Shown one piece after another: positions 8,147 through 15,290 of a stretch of 20,814 nucleotides of DNA. The position numbers and the translations under genes are program-made. Below the pieces are notes generated by a model. The model saw nothing but the letters and a program-made list of their open reading frames with translations, did no database searches and had not been told where the DNA came from. Positions within the stretch are counted from its first letter, which is position 1. Each line of letters begins with the position of its first letter. This DNA is from an uncultured Lachnospiraceae bacterium (GTDB taxonomy: Bacteria > Bacillota > Clostridia > Lachnospirales > Lachnospiraceae): contig CAJUHR010000018.1 of the NCBI GenBank assembly GCA_910586255.1, positions 69,973 through 90,786 of the forward strand. The letters are read 5' to 3'.

Positions 8147-8980
8147 ATGGAAAAGAAGCTGTCAAAAAAGGCTCTCACAAAGTCATTCCATAACTGGTTT
8201 TATGGACATCTGACCTGTTTTTCCCAGGAACACATGCAGACCTTCGGATATCTGTGTTCCATGCTTCCCTTAGTGGAGGATTTATACGATAATGAAGACG
8301 ACAAGGCAAAAGCCATGAATACCTACACGGCGTTCTTTAACACGGAGCCCCAGCTGGGCACCTTGATTGTGGGTATCACCGCAGGTCTGGAGGAGGCGAG
8401 AGCCGGCGGAGCTGAGGATGTGGATGACGAGACCATCAACGGTCTTCGTGCCGGTCTGATGGGGCCCATTGCAGGAATCGGTGATTCCCTGGTAGTAGGA
8501 ACGGTGATTCCCATTCTTCTGGGCATTGCTATGGGTATGTCTACAGGCGGTTCTCCCCTGGGCGCGATTTTCTACATTGTAGTTTGGAACCTGTTTGCTT
8601 ATCTCGGGATGCGGTTTCTGTATTTTAAGGGATACAGCCTTGGTACAAAGGCTGTGGAATTTCTCATCGGCGCACAGGGCGATGCCATCCGTGAATCGGT
8701 TTCCATCCTTGGCGGAATGGTCATCGGCGCGGTGTCTGCAACCTGGGTCAGCGTCACTACCTCCCTTAAGCTTCTCAATGAGGCGGGAGAGCCGTATTTG
8801 GTTTTGCAGGATAAATTAAACGAAGTATTTCCCGGTCTTCTGACAGCGATTTTTGTCATCGCCTGCTGGTATCTGATGGCAAAGAAGCGGATGTCCCCCA
8901 TCAAGGTGATGCTGCTTTTGGTGGTAGTTGCATTTGTGGGCGTGCTTTTAGGATTCTTCAATCCGGGACTGGTATACTAA
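8147..8980 (+). CDS. PTS EIID component, mannose/fructose/sorbose family
   Basis: This 277-residue membrane partner of EIIC is specific to the mannose family. Diagnostic segments are FSQEHMQTFGYLCSMLPLVE, TAFFNTEPQLGTLIVGI and GLMGPIAGIGDSLV, followed by hydrophobic helices to the C-terminus. ATG 8147 is one base after the EIIC stop, with GAGGAGG at 8131-8137, so translation is probably coupled. A longer open frame from 8108 overlaps EIIC and is not needed. The last codons form part of a 14-bp sequence that is repeated 41 bp downstream. The substrate cannot be predicted from the sequence alone, because mannose-family systems carry many hexoses, amino sugars and disaccharides. Confidence 0.94.
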   Translation: MEKKLSKKALTKSFHNWFYGHLTCFSQEHMQTFGYLCSMLPLVEDLYDNEDDKAKAMNTYTAFFNTEPQLGTLIVGITAGLEEARAGGAEDVDDETINGLRAGLMGPIAGIGDSLVVGTVIPILLGIAMGMSTGGSPLGAIFYIVVWNLFAYLGMRFLYFKGYSLGTKAVEFLIGAQGDAIRESVSILGGMVIGAVSATWVSVTTSLKLLNEAGEPYLVLQDKLNEVFPGLLTAIFVIACWYLMAKKRMSPIKVMLLLVVVAFVGVLLGFFNPGLVY

Positions 8981-9022
8981 AACACAGAGATTTACATAAG
9001 AAGTCAGAACTGGTATACTAAA
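8968..9022 (+). repeat. 14-bp direct repeat at the EIID stop codon
   Basis: ACTGGTATACTAAA occurs at 8968-8981, covering the last codons and stop of EIID, and again at 9009-9022 in the intergenic space. The copies are 41 bp apart. It looks like a small local duplication; no function is evident. Confidence 0.6.
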
Positions 9023-9066
9023 CTAAAATCCGGAGGATTCCGGTTTGTCCGACAGGAGGTAATGAG

Positions 9067-9366
9067 ATGAATATCCGGGAAAGGAACCGTTTGTCAACGG
9101 AAGCAGCCCTTCAGACGAAGGCTTTGGGACGCATTGAGAGATGGAAAAAAATAGCTCTTGCCCTGTCGGCAATCGGTGTGGCTTTTACCTACGCAGGATT
9201 TGCAGGGGAGACAGAAAATCTTTATTTCGGCATTTTTGGTATCTTTTTGATTCTTGCAGGCGCCGGAAGCGCGGCGGTTTTTAACCTGGGTATCCGAAAC
9301 GGAAAACGCAATGTGGAAAAGATATTAAATCTGCTTGAGAGGAATACATCATGTCATATAAGCTGA
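9067..9366 (+). CDS. Small two-helix membrane protein of unknown function
   Basis: The protein has 99 residues. A basic, probably cytoplasmic N-terminus (1-27) is followed by two hydrophobic segments (about 28-46 and 52-74) joined by a short acidic turn, then a basic tail, NGKRNVEKILNLLERN. The hairpin topology puts both ends in the cytoplasm. A strong CAGGAGG site lies just upstream of ATG 9067. The gene sits between EIID and the HAD gene and overlaps the HAD start by 16 nt, so it is a genuine operon member. I do not recognise the family. A PTS accessory or regulatory role is suggested by position only. Confidence 0.75.
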   Translation: MNIRERNRLSTEAALQTKALGRIERWKKIALALSAIGVAFTYAGFAGETENLYFGIFGIFLILAGAGSAAVFNLGIRNGKRNVEKILNLLERNTSCHIS

Positions 9367-10163
9367 TTTGTTTAGATGTGGACGGAACCCTTTTGAATGA
9401 TGAAAAAAGGGTTCCGGAGCCGGTGAGGGAGAGCCTGAAAAGGGCACATGACAGGGGAATACAGATCGCCCTTGTCACGGGGAGAATGCCGGCGGCAACC
9501 GAGCTGGTGGAGAGGGAGCTTTCCATTCCCTGCATCAAGGCCTGCAATGCAGGAACCTACATCCTTTTAGGGGATGAGTGCATTCACAGCAGATGCCTGC
9601 CTCCTGAGGCGGCCTGGCGGATCTATGAGGATTTTATGGACCGCAGCCATCTTCCCCTCTGGATATTTAAGGGGAGGAAATGGTATGTGACCGAGGTGGA
9701 TTATTATGTGGAGCGGGAGAGCCGGATCATCCATCATAAGCCGGAGCTGGCGGATATGAGAGAGCTTGTAAGAATATGGAAGGAAGAGGGAACCGGCCCT
9801 AACAAGCTTTTGGTGGGCGCCGAACCGGAGACGGTCAGCCGAATCCAGGCCAGAATGAAGGTTGAGGGGCCTTCGGGAGTGGATATGGCCCGTTCGGCAG
9901 ACATTTATCTTGAAATTTTCCCGGAGGGCGCCAACAAAGGGGAGGCGTTGGAAGCCATCTGCAAAGCGCTTAATATCCGCCGGGAGGAGACCATAGCCTT
10001 CGGCGACCAGGAGCTGGATATTCCCATGCTCAGGAAAGCAGGCACGGCCATTGCCATGGGAAATGCCATTGAGGAATTAAAGAAGCTGGCGGATTTTGTC
10101 ACAGGGAGCAACAATGACGCAGGAATTGCCTCTGCGCTGAACCGCTATCTGGATGTGAAGTAA
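9351..10163 (+). CDS. Cof-type HAD-IIB phosphatase
   Basis: This is a cytoplasmic haloacid-dehalogenase hydrolase of 270 residues. Motif I is CLDVDGTLLND with nucleophile Asp9 and acid/base Asp11. Motif II includes Thr44 (ALVTGR), motif III Lys196 (GANKGEAL), and motif IV AFGDQELD with Asp219 and Asp223 for magnesium. A type-IIB cap lies between motifs II and III, and the length is normal for the Cof family. Such enzymes usually dephosphorylate sugar phosphates or similar small molecules. Its place inside a PTS operon suggests action on the imported sugar phosphate (inference). The start overlaps the preceding gene by 16 nt and has its own GAGAGGA site at 9337-9343. Confidence 0.92.
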   Translation: MSYKLICLDVDGTLLNDEKRVPEPVRESLKRAHDRGIQIALVTGRMPAATELVERELSIPCIKACNAGTYILLGDECIHSRCLPPEAAWRIYEDFMDRSHLPLWIFKGRKWYVTEVDYYVERESRIIHHKPELADMRELVRIWKEEGTGPNKLLVGAEPETVSRIQARMKVEGPSGVDMARSADIYLEIFPEGANKGEALEAICKALNIRREETIAFGDQELDIPMLRKAGTAIAMGNAIEELKKLADFVTGSNNDAGIASALNRYLDVK

Positions 10164-10180
10164 AAGGGGAGATATGATAT

Positions 10181-10459
10181 ATGGTAAAATTGGATTTTCT
10201 GGTAAAGGATCCGGCCGGTCTTTTGCCGGAGGCTGCCGGAAAGCTGGTGAAAGAGGCGATTTGCTGCACCAGCAAGGTGCAGATCAGAAAGGGTGAAAAA
10301 AGCGGTGATGCCAAGCTGATTTTCCATGTGCTTTCCCTTTCCGCAAAAGCCGGCGACAGGCTGGAGCTTTTGCTGGAGGGGGAAAGGGAGCAGGAGGAGG
10401 CAGAGAGGCTTAAGGAGTTTATCGGGACAATGTTTACCGAAGCGAAGCCTGTAAAGTAA
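10181..10459 (+). CDS. HPr-fold protein lacking both classical phosphorylation sites
   Basis: The protein has 92 residues and aligns end to end with HPr without gaps around the key sites. DPAGLLPEAAGKLVKEA matches the region GIHARPATVLVQTA of B. subtilis HPr, and AKLIFHVLSLSAKAGD matches LKSIMGVMSLGIAKGA. The active-site His15 is Leu15, Arg17 is Glu17 and the regulatory Ser46 is Leu46, so it should neither carry phosphate to EIIA nor be a target of HPr kinase. The C-terminal helix (EEAERLKEFI) is retained. It is the last gene of the PTS operon, 17 nt after the HAD gene, with GGGGAG at 10166-10171 and a hairpin downstream. Crh is a known relative lacking His15, but it keeps Ser46. A regulatory or binding role is inferred. 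The frame is intact, so it is not an obvious pseudogene. Confidence 0.85.
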   Translation: MVKLDFLVKDPAGLLPEAAGKLVKEAICCTSKVQIRKGEKSGDAKLIFHVLSLSAKAGDRLELLLEGEREQEEAERLKEFIGTMFTEAKPVK

Positions 10460-10504
10460 GTTTTAGAGGAAAAAGCACTCTGAATCAGAGAATACACAAA
10501 AAGG

Positions 10505-10531
10505 AAAAGCTCTGTAGTATACAGGGCTTTT
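10505..10531 (+). terminator. Hairpin ending the PTS operon
   Basis: AAAAGCTCTGTA (10505-10516) pairs with TACAGGGCTTTT (10520-10531) over 12 bp, with one G-U, around a 3-nt loop. It lies 45 nt after the stop of the HPr-like gene. The A-rich left arm and T-rich right arm fit a bidirectional intrinsic terminator with a short U-tract. Confidence 0.65.
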
Positions 10532-10626
10532 ACCAGGTTCATTGCTTTTAATGGATTTTCAAAGGAAATTATGTAAGTGGGTATGGCAGTTTTGTTAAGA
10601 GTAAAAAATTTATAAAGAAACAGCGC

Positions 10627-10670
10627 AAGGGCAGTTATGAACCTGTAAAGGGTTTGTAGTTGCCCTTTTT
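10627..10670 (+). terminator. Long hairpin with T-run ahead of the primase remnant
   Basis: Positions 10627-10643 pair continuously with 10651-10667 (17 bp including several G-U pairs) around the loop TGTAAAG. The outer arms are AAGGGCA and TGCCCTT, and five Ts follow (10666-10670). It is terminator-like. No gene ends directly before it, so it may be a leftover leader of the mobile-element fragment that follows. Confidence 0.55.
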
Positions 10671-10688
10671 GCGTGTATGGAGGGATTT

Positions 10689-10802
10689 ATGAATGTATTT
10701 GAAGCAGTAAGAGAAAGCGGGATAACCGCAAGGCAGGCGGCGCCGGAAAAGACAACGGAGAAGATAGAGCAGGCATCACAGCCGGAAACATGGCTTGCAT
10801 GA
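10689..10802 (+). pseudogene. Remnant resembling the N-terminus of a mobile-element DNA primase
   Basis: A 37-codon frame begins MNVFEAVRESGITARQAA, which resembles, from memory, the start of CHC2-type primases carried by Clostridiales conjugative elements. The CHC2 zinc finger and catalytic domain that should follow are absent. The frame turns into an unrelated polar tail and stops at 10800-10802. GGAGGG lies just upstream at 10679-10684. The likely explanation is a deletion scar of an integrated element. It could be a translated short peptide, but I see no evidence of function. The rest of the gene-free stretch 10460-10950 holds the two hairpins listed, an unremarkable spacer (10532-10626), and the araC-type promoter. 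Confidence 0.4.
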
Positions 10803-10824
10803 TCTAATGGAGTACGGCCTTGTG

Positions 10825-10885
10825 AAAAAAAGACAGTTTTTTGTCAAATCGGGACATTAAAAAAACAGCAATAATACAGTATAAT
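10825..10885 (+). promoter_or_regulatory. Operator and promoter of the AraC-type regulator gene
   Basis: After an A7 run, the motif GACAG-T6-GTCAAATCGGGAC occupies 10832-10855. Within it, RGAC half-sites recur at 21 bp. A weak -35, TTAAAA (10857-10862), begins two bases after the motif. A consensus -10, TATAAT (10880-10885), follows with a 17-bp spacer. The same arrangement appears ahead of rhaM. A weak -35 abutted by a regulator site is typical of activator-dependent promoters, so autoregulation is likely (inference). Confidence 0.6.
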
Positions 10886-10950
10886 AATAAAAAGGGAACC
10901 TGGAGCGCTTGTTTGCCAATTCTTTTGGCAGGAAAAACAGAGGGACGATT

Positions 10951-11934
10951 ATGGATAAATGGCTATTGGAACAAATACAGAAAATCACACCGGAGGAACA
11001 GTCTTATCTGGATGGAAAGGAGCAGGTAAACCGGGAAATTTATACGAGAAAAGAGAGTTTTGAAATTGATTGCCAGCTGTTTTTAAAACAGGGGAAGCTG
11101 CTAACCGTCCGCCAGCACAGCCGTTTTATTGAATTTCCGGAGCATAAACATAATTATATCGAAATGGTGTATGTATGCACCGGGGAGATCGTCCATTATA
11201 TTGACGGCAAGGTGCTGTCCATGCAGGCAGGAGATCTCCTGCTTATGAACCAGAATGTAAAGCACAGTGTAAAAAGGGCGGAAATGACTGATATCGGGAT
11301 TAATTTTATCGCTCTTCCGGAATTTTTTGACATACCGCTTCAGATGATGCGCAGGCAGAATGTGATCGCGGATTTTCTCCTTGGGACGCTGCAGCAGAAT
11401 AACACGGTGCCTCAATACCTGCTGTTTGAACTGAAAGACCAGAAATATATATCCAATCTGATGGAAAATATGATATCATCTGTGGTTTACGATTCGGAGA
11501 ATGAGGATGTTATCAATCAGTATTCCATGGGACTGGTTTTTTTGTATCTGCTTAACAATATGAATAAGCTGGCCCACAATTCATCCCAAAGCTATGAGGA
11601 TGTGGTAATCCAGGCGGCATTAAGGTATATTGACTCCCAGTACCGCACGGCTGTCCTGAGCCGCATCGCAGAGGACTTTAATTTGTCTTTATCAGCCGTC
11701 AGCAGGATGATTAAGAAAAATACGGGATTTACCTTTGTGGAATTGTTGATGCGTAAACGATTTCAGAAGGCGCTCATGTTTCTGGTGGAAACGGAGCTTC
11801 CGGTGGAGCAGATTGCGGCAAATATCGGTTATGAAAACCTGAGTTATTTTTATCGGCAGTTTAAGGCTCATTATGGGGTAACCCCCAGCCGGTACCGGGC
11901 AGAGCATAAAAATGATCCGCAGATTAGAATCTGA
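10951..11934 (+). CDS. AraC-family transcriptional regulator, probable rhamnose activator
   Basis: The protein has 327 residues. An N-terminal cupin-type sensing domain (about 50-130) includes FPEHKHNYIEMVYVCTGEI and MQAGDLLLMNQNVKHSV. The C-terminal double helix-turn-helix (about 225-320) shows SRIAEDFNLSLSAVSRMIKK in the first unit, then PVEQIAANIGYENLSYFYRQ and the usual FKAHYGVTPSRYR ending. It lies immediately before the rhaM-rhaB-isomerase-rhaD genes. Copies of one motif sit before it and before rhaM, so it most likely senses L-rhamnose or a product and activates both promoters. ATG 10951 follows AGAGGGA; a TTG at 10909 would add 14 residues without a good ribosome site. It is not closely alignable by eye to E. 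coli RhaR or RhaS beyond the domain plan. Confidence 0.88.
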   Translation: MDKWLLEQIQKITPEEQSYLDGKEQVNREIYTRKESFEIDCQLFLKQGKLLTVRQHSRFIEFPEHKHNYIEMVYVCTGEIVHYIDGKVLSMQAGDLLLMNQNVKHSVKRAEMTDIGINFIALPEFFDIPLQMMRRQNVIADFLLGTLQQNNTVPQYLLFELKDQKYISNLMENMISSVVYDSENEDVINQYSMGLVFLYLLNNMNKLAHNSSQSYEDVVIQAALRYIDSQYRTAVLSRIAEDFNLSLSAVSRMIKKNTGFTFVELLMRKRFQKALMFLVETELPVEQIAANIGYENLSYFYRQFKAHYGVTPSRYRAEHKNDPQIRI

Positions 11935-11941
11935 ACCCTGC

Positions 11942-12003
11942 AAAAAAGGACAGTGAATTTGTCAAACAGGGACGTTATGAAAATCTCGTTATTGGTTTAT
12001 GAT
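11942..12003 (+). promoter_or_regulatory. Operator and promoter of the rhamnose operon
   Basis: GACAGTGAATTTGTC followed by AAACAGGGAC occupies 11949-11973, preceded by A6 (11942-11947). It matches the motif at 10832-10855 with one extra spacer base; its RGAC half-sites are 22 bp apart. TTATGA (11975-11980) begins two bases after the motif and TATGAT (11998-12003) follows after 17 bp, the same geometry as before the regulator gene. The leader to rhaM would be about 80 nt. Confidence 0.6.
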
Positions 12004-12093
12004 AAAAGCACTTAAGGATGGATACATAGATTAAATTTGCTTTAACCGAAAAAGCGTGACTGACGGAAAGTATCGGGGAGAAAAGGAGAAAAT

Positions 12094-12408
12094 ATGGTAA
12101 GGAAAGGGATTAAAATGCATTTATATCCGGGCATGGCAGAGGAGTATGAGAAGCGGCATAATCAATTATGGCCGGAGATGATCGAGATGATCCATGCCCA
12201 TGGGGGGAGCAATTATTCCATATTTCTGGATAAAGAGACGAATGTCCTCTACGGATATCTGGAAATCGAAGATGAGGAAACATGGGCAAAGTCGGCGGAT
12301 ACAAAAATCAACCGGAGGTGGTGGGACTATATGGCGGATATTATGGATACCAATGAGGATAACAGCCCCGTCTGTACAGATTTAACCCCGGTATTTCATC
12401 TGGACTAA
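12094..12408 (+). CDS. rhaM: L-rhamnose mutarotase
   Basis: This 104-residue cytoplasmic enzyme interconverts the alpha and beta anomers of L-rhamnose, speeding entry into the isomerase step. The sequence follows E. coli RhaM closely: EEYEKRHNQLWPEM (RRHNPIWPEL in E. coli), HGGSNYSIFLDKETNVLYGY, RRWWDYMADIM and the near-universal DNSPVCTDLTPVFHLD ending. The length is the same as E. coli RhaM (104). It is the first gene of the catabolic operon, preceded by GGGGAGAAAAGGAG, and ends 12 nt before rhaB. Its presence is the best evidence that the operon is for rhamnose rather than fucose, which uses the unrelated FucU mutarotase. Confidence 0.95.
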   Translation: MVRKGIKMHLYPGMAEEYEKRHNQLWPEMIEMIHAHGGSNYSIFLDKETNVLYGYLEIEDEETWAKSADTKINRRWWDYMADIMDTNEDNSPVCTDLTPVFHLD

Positions 12409-12420
12409 AGGAGGAAAACC

Positions 12421-13830
12421 ATGGAAACGTATTATCTGGCAGTGGACATCGGCGCTTCAAGCGGACGTCATATTCTGGGACATCTGGAGAACGGCCAGAT
12501 GGTTCTGGAAGAAATTTACCGTTTTGAAAATGGAATGGACAGGCAGGACGGAAAGCTTTTGTGGGATACGGGCCGTTTGTTTGCGGAAATTGTAAACGGC
12601 ATGAAAATGTGCAGACAATTAAATAAAATCCCGGTCAGTATGTCCGTGGATACCTGGGCCGTGGATTACGTGCTTCTGGATGAGCAGGATCAGATTTTGG
12701 GGGATGCATACGGATACCGTGACGGGCGTACCGCAGGGATGGATGCAGAGGTATATAAGCTCATATCCGAGGCGGATTTGTACCAAAGGACCGGCATCCA
12801 GAAGCAGATCTTCAACACCATATACCAGCTTATGGCAGTGAAAAAGCAGACGCCGGAACTGTTAAAAAACGCAAAATCGTTTCTGATGCTGCCGGATTAT
12901 TTCCAGTTTCTGCTGACGGGGCGGAAGGCTTCTGAGTACACAAACGGCACGTCAACCCAGCTGGTAAACCCGCAGACAAAGCAGTGGGACAAGGAGTTAA
13001 TTCGTCTTTTGGGATATCCGGAGGGAATGTTTTTGCCGCTTAAGATGCCGGGGACGGAGGTGGGATCATTGACAGAGAAAATCCGGGAGCAGACGGGATT
13101 TGACTGTAGGGTGACGCTCTGTGCCAGCCATGACACGGCTTCTGCGGTTATGGCTATGCCCCTTGCCAAGGGAGAAGGGCTGTATATCAGCTCCGGCACA
13201 TGGTCCCTAATGGGGGTGGAAGCGGAGCAGGCGGACTGCAGGGAGCAGAGCAGGCAGGGCAATTTCACCAATGAAGGCGGGTATGAATACCGCTTCCGAT
13301 ATCTGAAAAATATTATGGGGTTGTGGATGATCCAGTCCGTGCGGCATGAACAAAAAGACGCTTATTCCTTTGCACAGCTCTGTGAGATGGCGGCGGAAAG
13401 CAGGGAGTTTCCTTCCCGGGTGGATGTCAATGACGATGTGTTTCTGGCTCCGGACAGCATGACGGAAGCGATACAGGATTACTGCAGAAGGACCGGCCAG
13501 ACTGTTCCGGTAACGGTGGGAGAGCTTTCGGCGGTTATCTATCAGAGCCTGGCAGACTGCTACGGGAAAACCGCAGAGCAGCTTAAGGAGAACACAGGAA
13601 AGACGTATGACGGCATCTTTGTCATCGGAGGCGGTTCCAATGCAGCTTACTTAAACCAGCTGACGGCGGATGCGGCAGGCATGGATGTTTATGCAGGGCC
13701 GGGAGAGGCAACTGCAGTGGGGAATATTATGGCGCAGATGATCCGGGCGGGAGAGCTGAAAGACCTGGCAGATGCGAGAAAATGCGTAGCTGATTCGTTC
13801 CGGATCAGTCACTATCGACCAAATAGTTAA
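12421..13830 (+). CDS. rhaB: Rhamnulokinase
   Basis: This FGGY-family kinase of 469 residues phosphorylates L-rhamnulose at O-1 with ATP. It aligns throughout with E. coli RhaB: AVDIGASSGRHILG at the N-terminal nucleotide-binding fold, VDTWAVDYVLLD, YRDGRT, MLPDYFQFLLTG, EYTNGTSTQLVN, SHDTASAV with the catalytic Asp238, SSGTWSLMG, TNEGGYEYRFRYLKNIMGLW, and late VIGGGSNAAYLNQLTADA and GPGEATAVGNI. The length is in the usual range (489 in E. coli). The start ATG 12421 has AAAGGAGG just upstream. It lies between rhaM and the isomerase-like gene, with short gaps. Confidence 0.96.
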   Translation: METYYLAVDIGASSGRHILGHLENGQMVLEEIYRFENGMDRQDGKLLWDTGRLFAEIVNGMKMCRQLNKIPVSMSVDTWAVDYVLLDEQDQILGDAYGYRDGRTAGMDAEVYKLISEADLYQRTGIQKQIFNTIYQLMAVKKQTPELLKNAKSFLMLPDYFQFLLTGRKASEYTNGTSTQLVNPQTKQWDKELIRLLGYPEGMFLPLKMPGTEVGSLTEKIREQTGFDCRVTLCASHDTASAVMAMPLAKGEGLYISSGTWSLMGVEAEQADCREQSRQGNFTNEGGYEYRFRYLKNIMGLWMIQSVRHEQKDAYSFAQLCEMAAESREFPSRVDVNDDVFLAPDSMTEAIQDYCRRTGQTVPVTVGELSAVIYQSLADCYGKTAEQLKENTGKTYDGIFVIGGGSNAAYLNQLTADAAGMDVYAGPGEATAVGNIMAQMIRAGELKDLADARKCVADSFRISHYRPNS

Positions 13831-13855
13831 CGAGATAAAATTGATTGGAGGGAAA

Positions 13856-15277
13856 ATGATGTTAGTAAACACAAAGGCAAAGGTAGGGGTATTTTCTATT
13901 GCATTGGGCGCGTACCTGCCGCAGTTTCCGTCTCTTGTGCCGGAATTTGAGGAGCAGTATGAGGCGTTTAAAAAGACCATTCCCGACAGTGTGGAGGTCA
14001 TTGACGGAGGAATGGCAACGACCAAGGAGCAGTCCCAGGCAGCCGGGGATTTGTTCCGCGCGGCGGATGTGGATCTGGTATTTTTACAGCTGCTCACTTA
14101 TGCTACCTCTTATAATATGCTTCCGGCAGTGAGGGATCTGGATGTGCCGGTTGTTCTGGTCAATGTCCAGAAGAAAAAGGCGCCGGATTATGAGAATACC
14201 GATGTTCCCACATGGCTTGGCCAGCTCTATGCCTGCGGTGCGGTGGGGGAGATGGTGGCGGATCTGGAACGGGCCGGAAAGCGTCACGCAGTCATCACCG
14301 GCGTGGCGGAAGGCGGTGATCCGGCTGTGACGGCGGAAATCAATGACTGGTGCAAGGCGGCCCAGGTGCGCAGGCGTTTCCGTGATACGAACTTAGCGCA
14401 GATCGGAAGGCCCTATCCGGGCATGATGGATTTGTACATCGATGAAACTAACCTGTATCATCGGATGTTTGTGTACACCAAGCAGTTTGACTGGGAAAAG
14501 ATGTGGGCCATTGCGGATGATATTATCGATGAGGATGCCATCCGCGGAAAGGCTCAGGATATCTTAGATACCTTTGAGATCGAGGGCGGAGGCACGGTGG
14601 AAAAGGTATGGGAGATGGCAAAATATGTGGTTGCCTTTGAGCAGTGGTGCCATAAGGAGCAGATTGGTTTTGTGGCATCCCATTATGACGGATTTGCCCA
14701 GGGAAAGGCCGGTGTGTTAGACAGTATGCTGATTCCCGCTTTTTCCATGCTGATCAAACAGGGGACAGCCTGCGCTGTGGAGGGTGACATCAAAGTTGCC
14801 ATGGCCATGAGCATTTTAAAGACCATCTCCGGAACCGGTCAGCTGTCGGAAATGTATTCCATTGATTTCAATGAGGACATCTGTATCATCGGGCACAGCG
14901 GCTCCGGAGATGCCGATATCTCCGCCAAAAAGCCCACAATGAAGATTGTCCCTGTTTTCCACGGAAAGACCGGCGGCGGGTATCTGACCCAGTTCTATCC
15001 GCCTGCAGGGGATATTACCTATCTGGGTATTACCCAGGACAAGGACGGAAACTTTAAGTTTGTTGTTGCGGAAGGCGTCAATGAGGAAGGTCCGATTTTC
15101 AACTTTGGCGACACCAACATGAGAACCCGTTTTAGTTGCGGGGCCAGGGAGTTCTGCAACCGCTGGAGCGAGGCCGGCCCCACTCATCACATGGCGGCGG
15201 CAGTGGGAAGACATATTGATACAATCTTAAAGGTTGCAAAGATTTTCAATGTCCCGGTGGACATTGTCACAAGATAG
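13856..15277 (+). CDS. Arabinose/fucose-isomerase-family protein, probable L-rhamnose isomerase
   Basis: The protein has 473 residues. It lacks RhaA features and instead fits the AraA/FucI-like superfamily. By alignment with E. coli AraA, the metal and active-site residues fall at Glu309 (AVEGD), Glu332 (SEMYSIDF), His347 (IIGHSG) and His445 (PTHHM). The fold should interconvert an aldose and a ketose with a divalent metal. Since it lies between rhaB and rhaD and no RhaA or RhaI gene is in view, L-rhamnose to L-rhamnulose is the likely reaction (inference). The ribosome site GGAGGG (13847-13852) serves either of two adjacent ATGs, 13856 or 13859; the second has the better spacing. RhaD starts 13 nt after the stop. 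An isomerase for another 6-deoxy sugar is possible. Confidence 0.85.
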   Translation: MMLVNTKAKVGVFSIALGAYLPQFPSLVPEFEEQYEAFKKTIPDSVEVIDGGMATTKEQSQAAGDLFRAADVDLVFLQLLTYATSYNMLPAVRDLDVPVVLVNVQKKKAPDYENTDVPTWLGQLYACGAVGEMVADLERAGKRHAVITGVAEGGDPAVTAEINDWCKAAQVRRRFRDTNLAQIGRPYPGMMDLYIDETNLYHRMFVYTKQFDWEKMWAIADDIIDEDAIRGKAQDILDTFEIEGGGTVEKVWEMAKYVVAFEQWCHKEQIGFVASHYDGFAQGKAGVLDSMLIPAFSMLIKQGTACAVEGDIKVAMAMSILKTISGTGQLSEMYSIDFNEDICIIGHSGSGDADISAKKPTMKIVPVFHGKTGGGYLTQFYPPAGDITYLGITQDKDGNFKFVVAEGVNEEGPIFNFGDTNMRTRFSCGAREFCNRWSEAGPTHHMAAAVGRHIDTILKVAKIFNVPVDIVTR

Positions 15278-15290
15278 TAAGGAGGATAGG

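Noticed and set aside
10181..10459. The HPr-like gene as a frameshifted or decayed ordinary HPr
   Set aside because: The frame is open over the full family length, hydrophobic positions are preserved on both sides of the altered sites, and a ribosome site and operon position are intact. Substitutions rather than indels explain the changes.
11974..12093. Possible riboswitch or attenuator in the rhaM leader
   Set aside because: The only structure I see is a short GCTTT/AAAGC stem at about 12040-12055; there is no terminator or conserved aptamer pattern.
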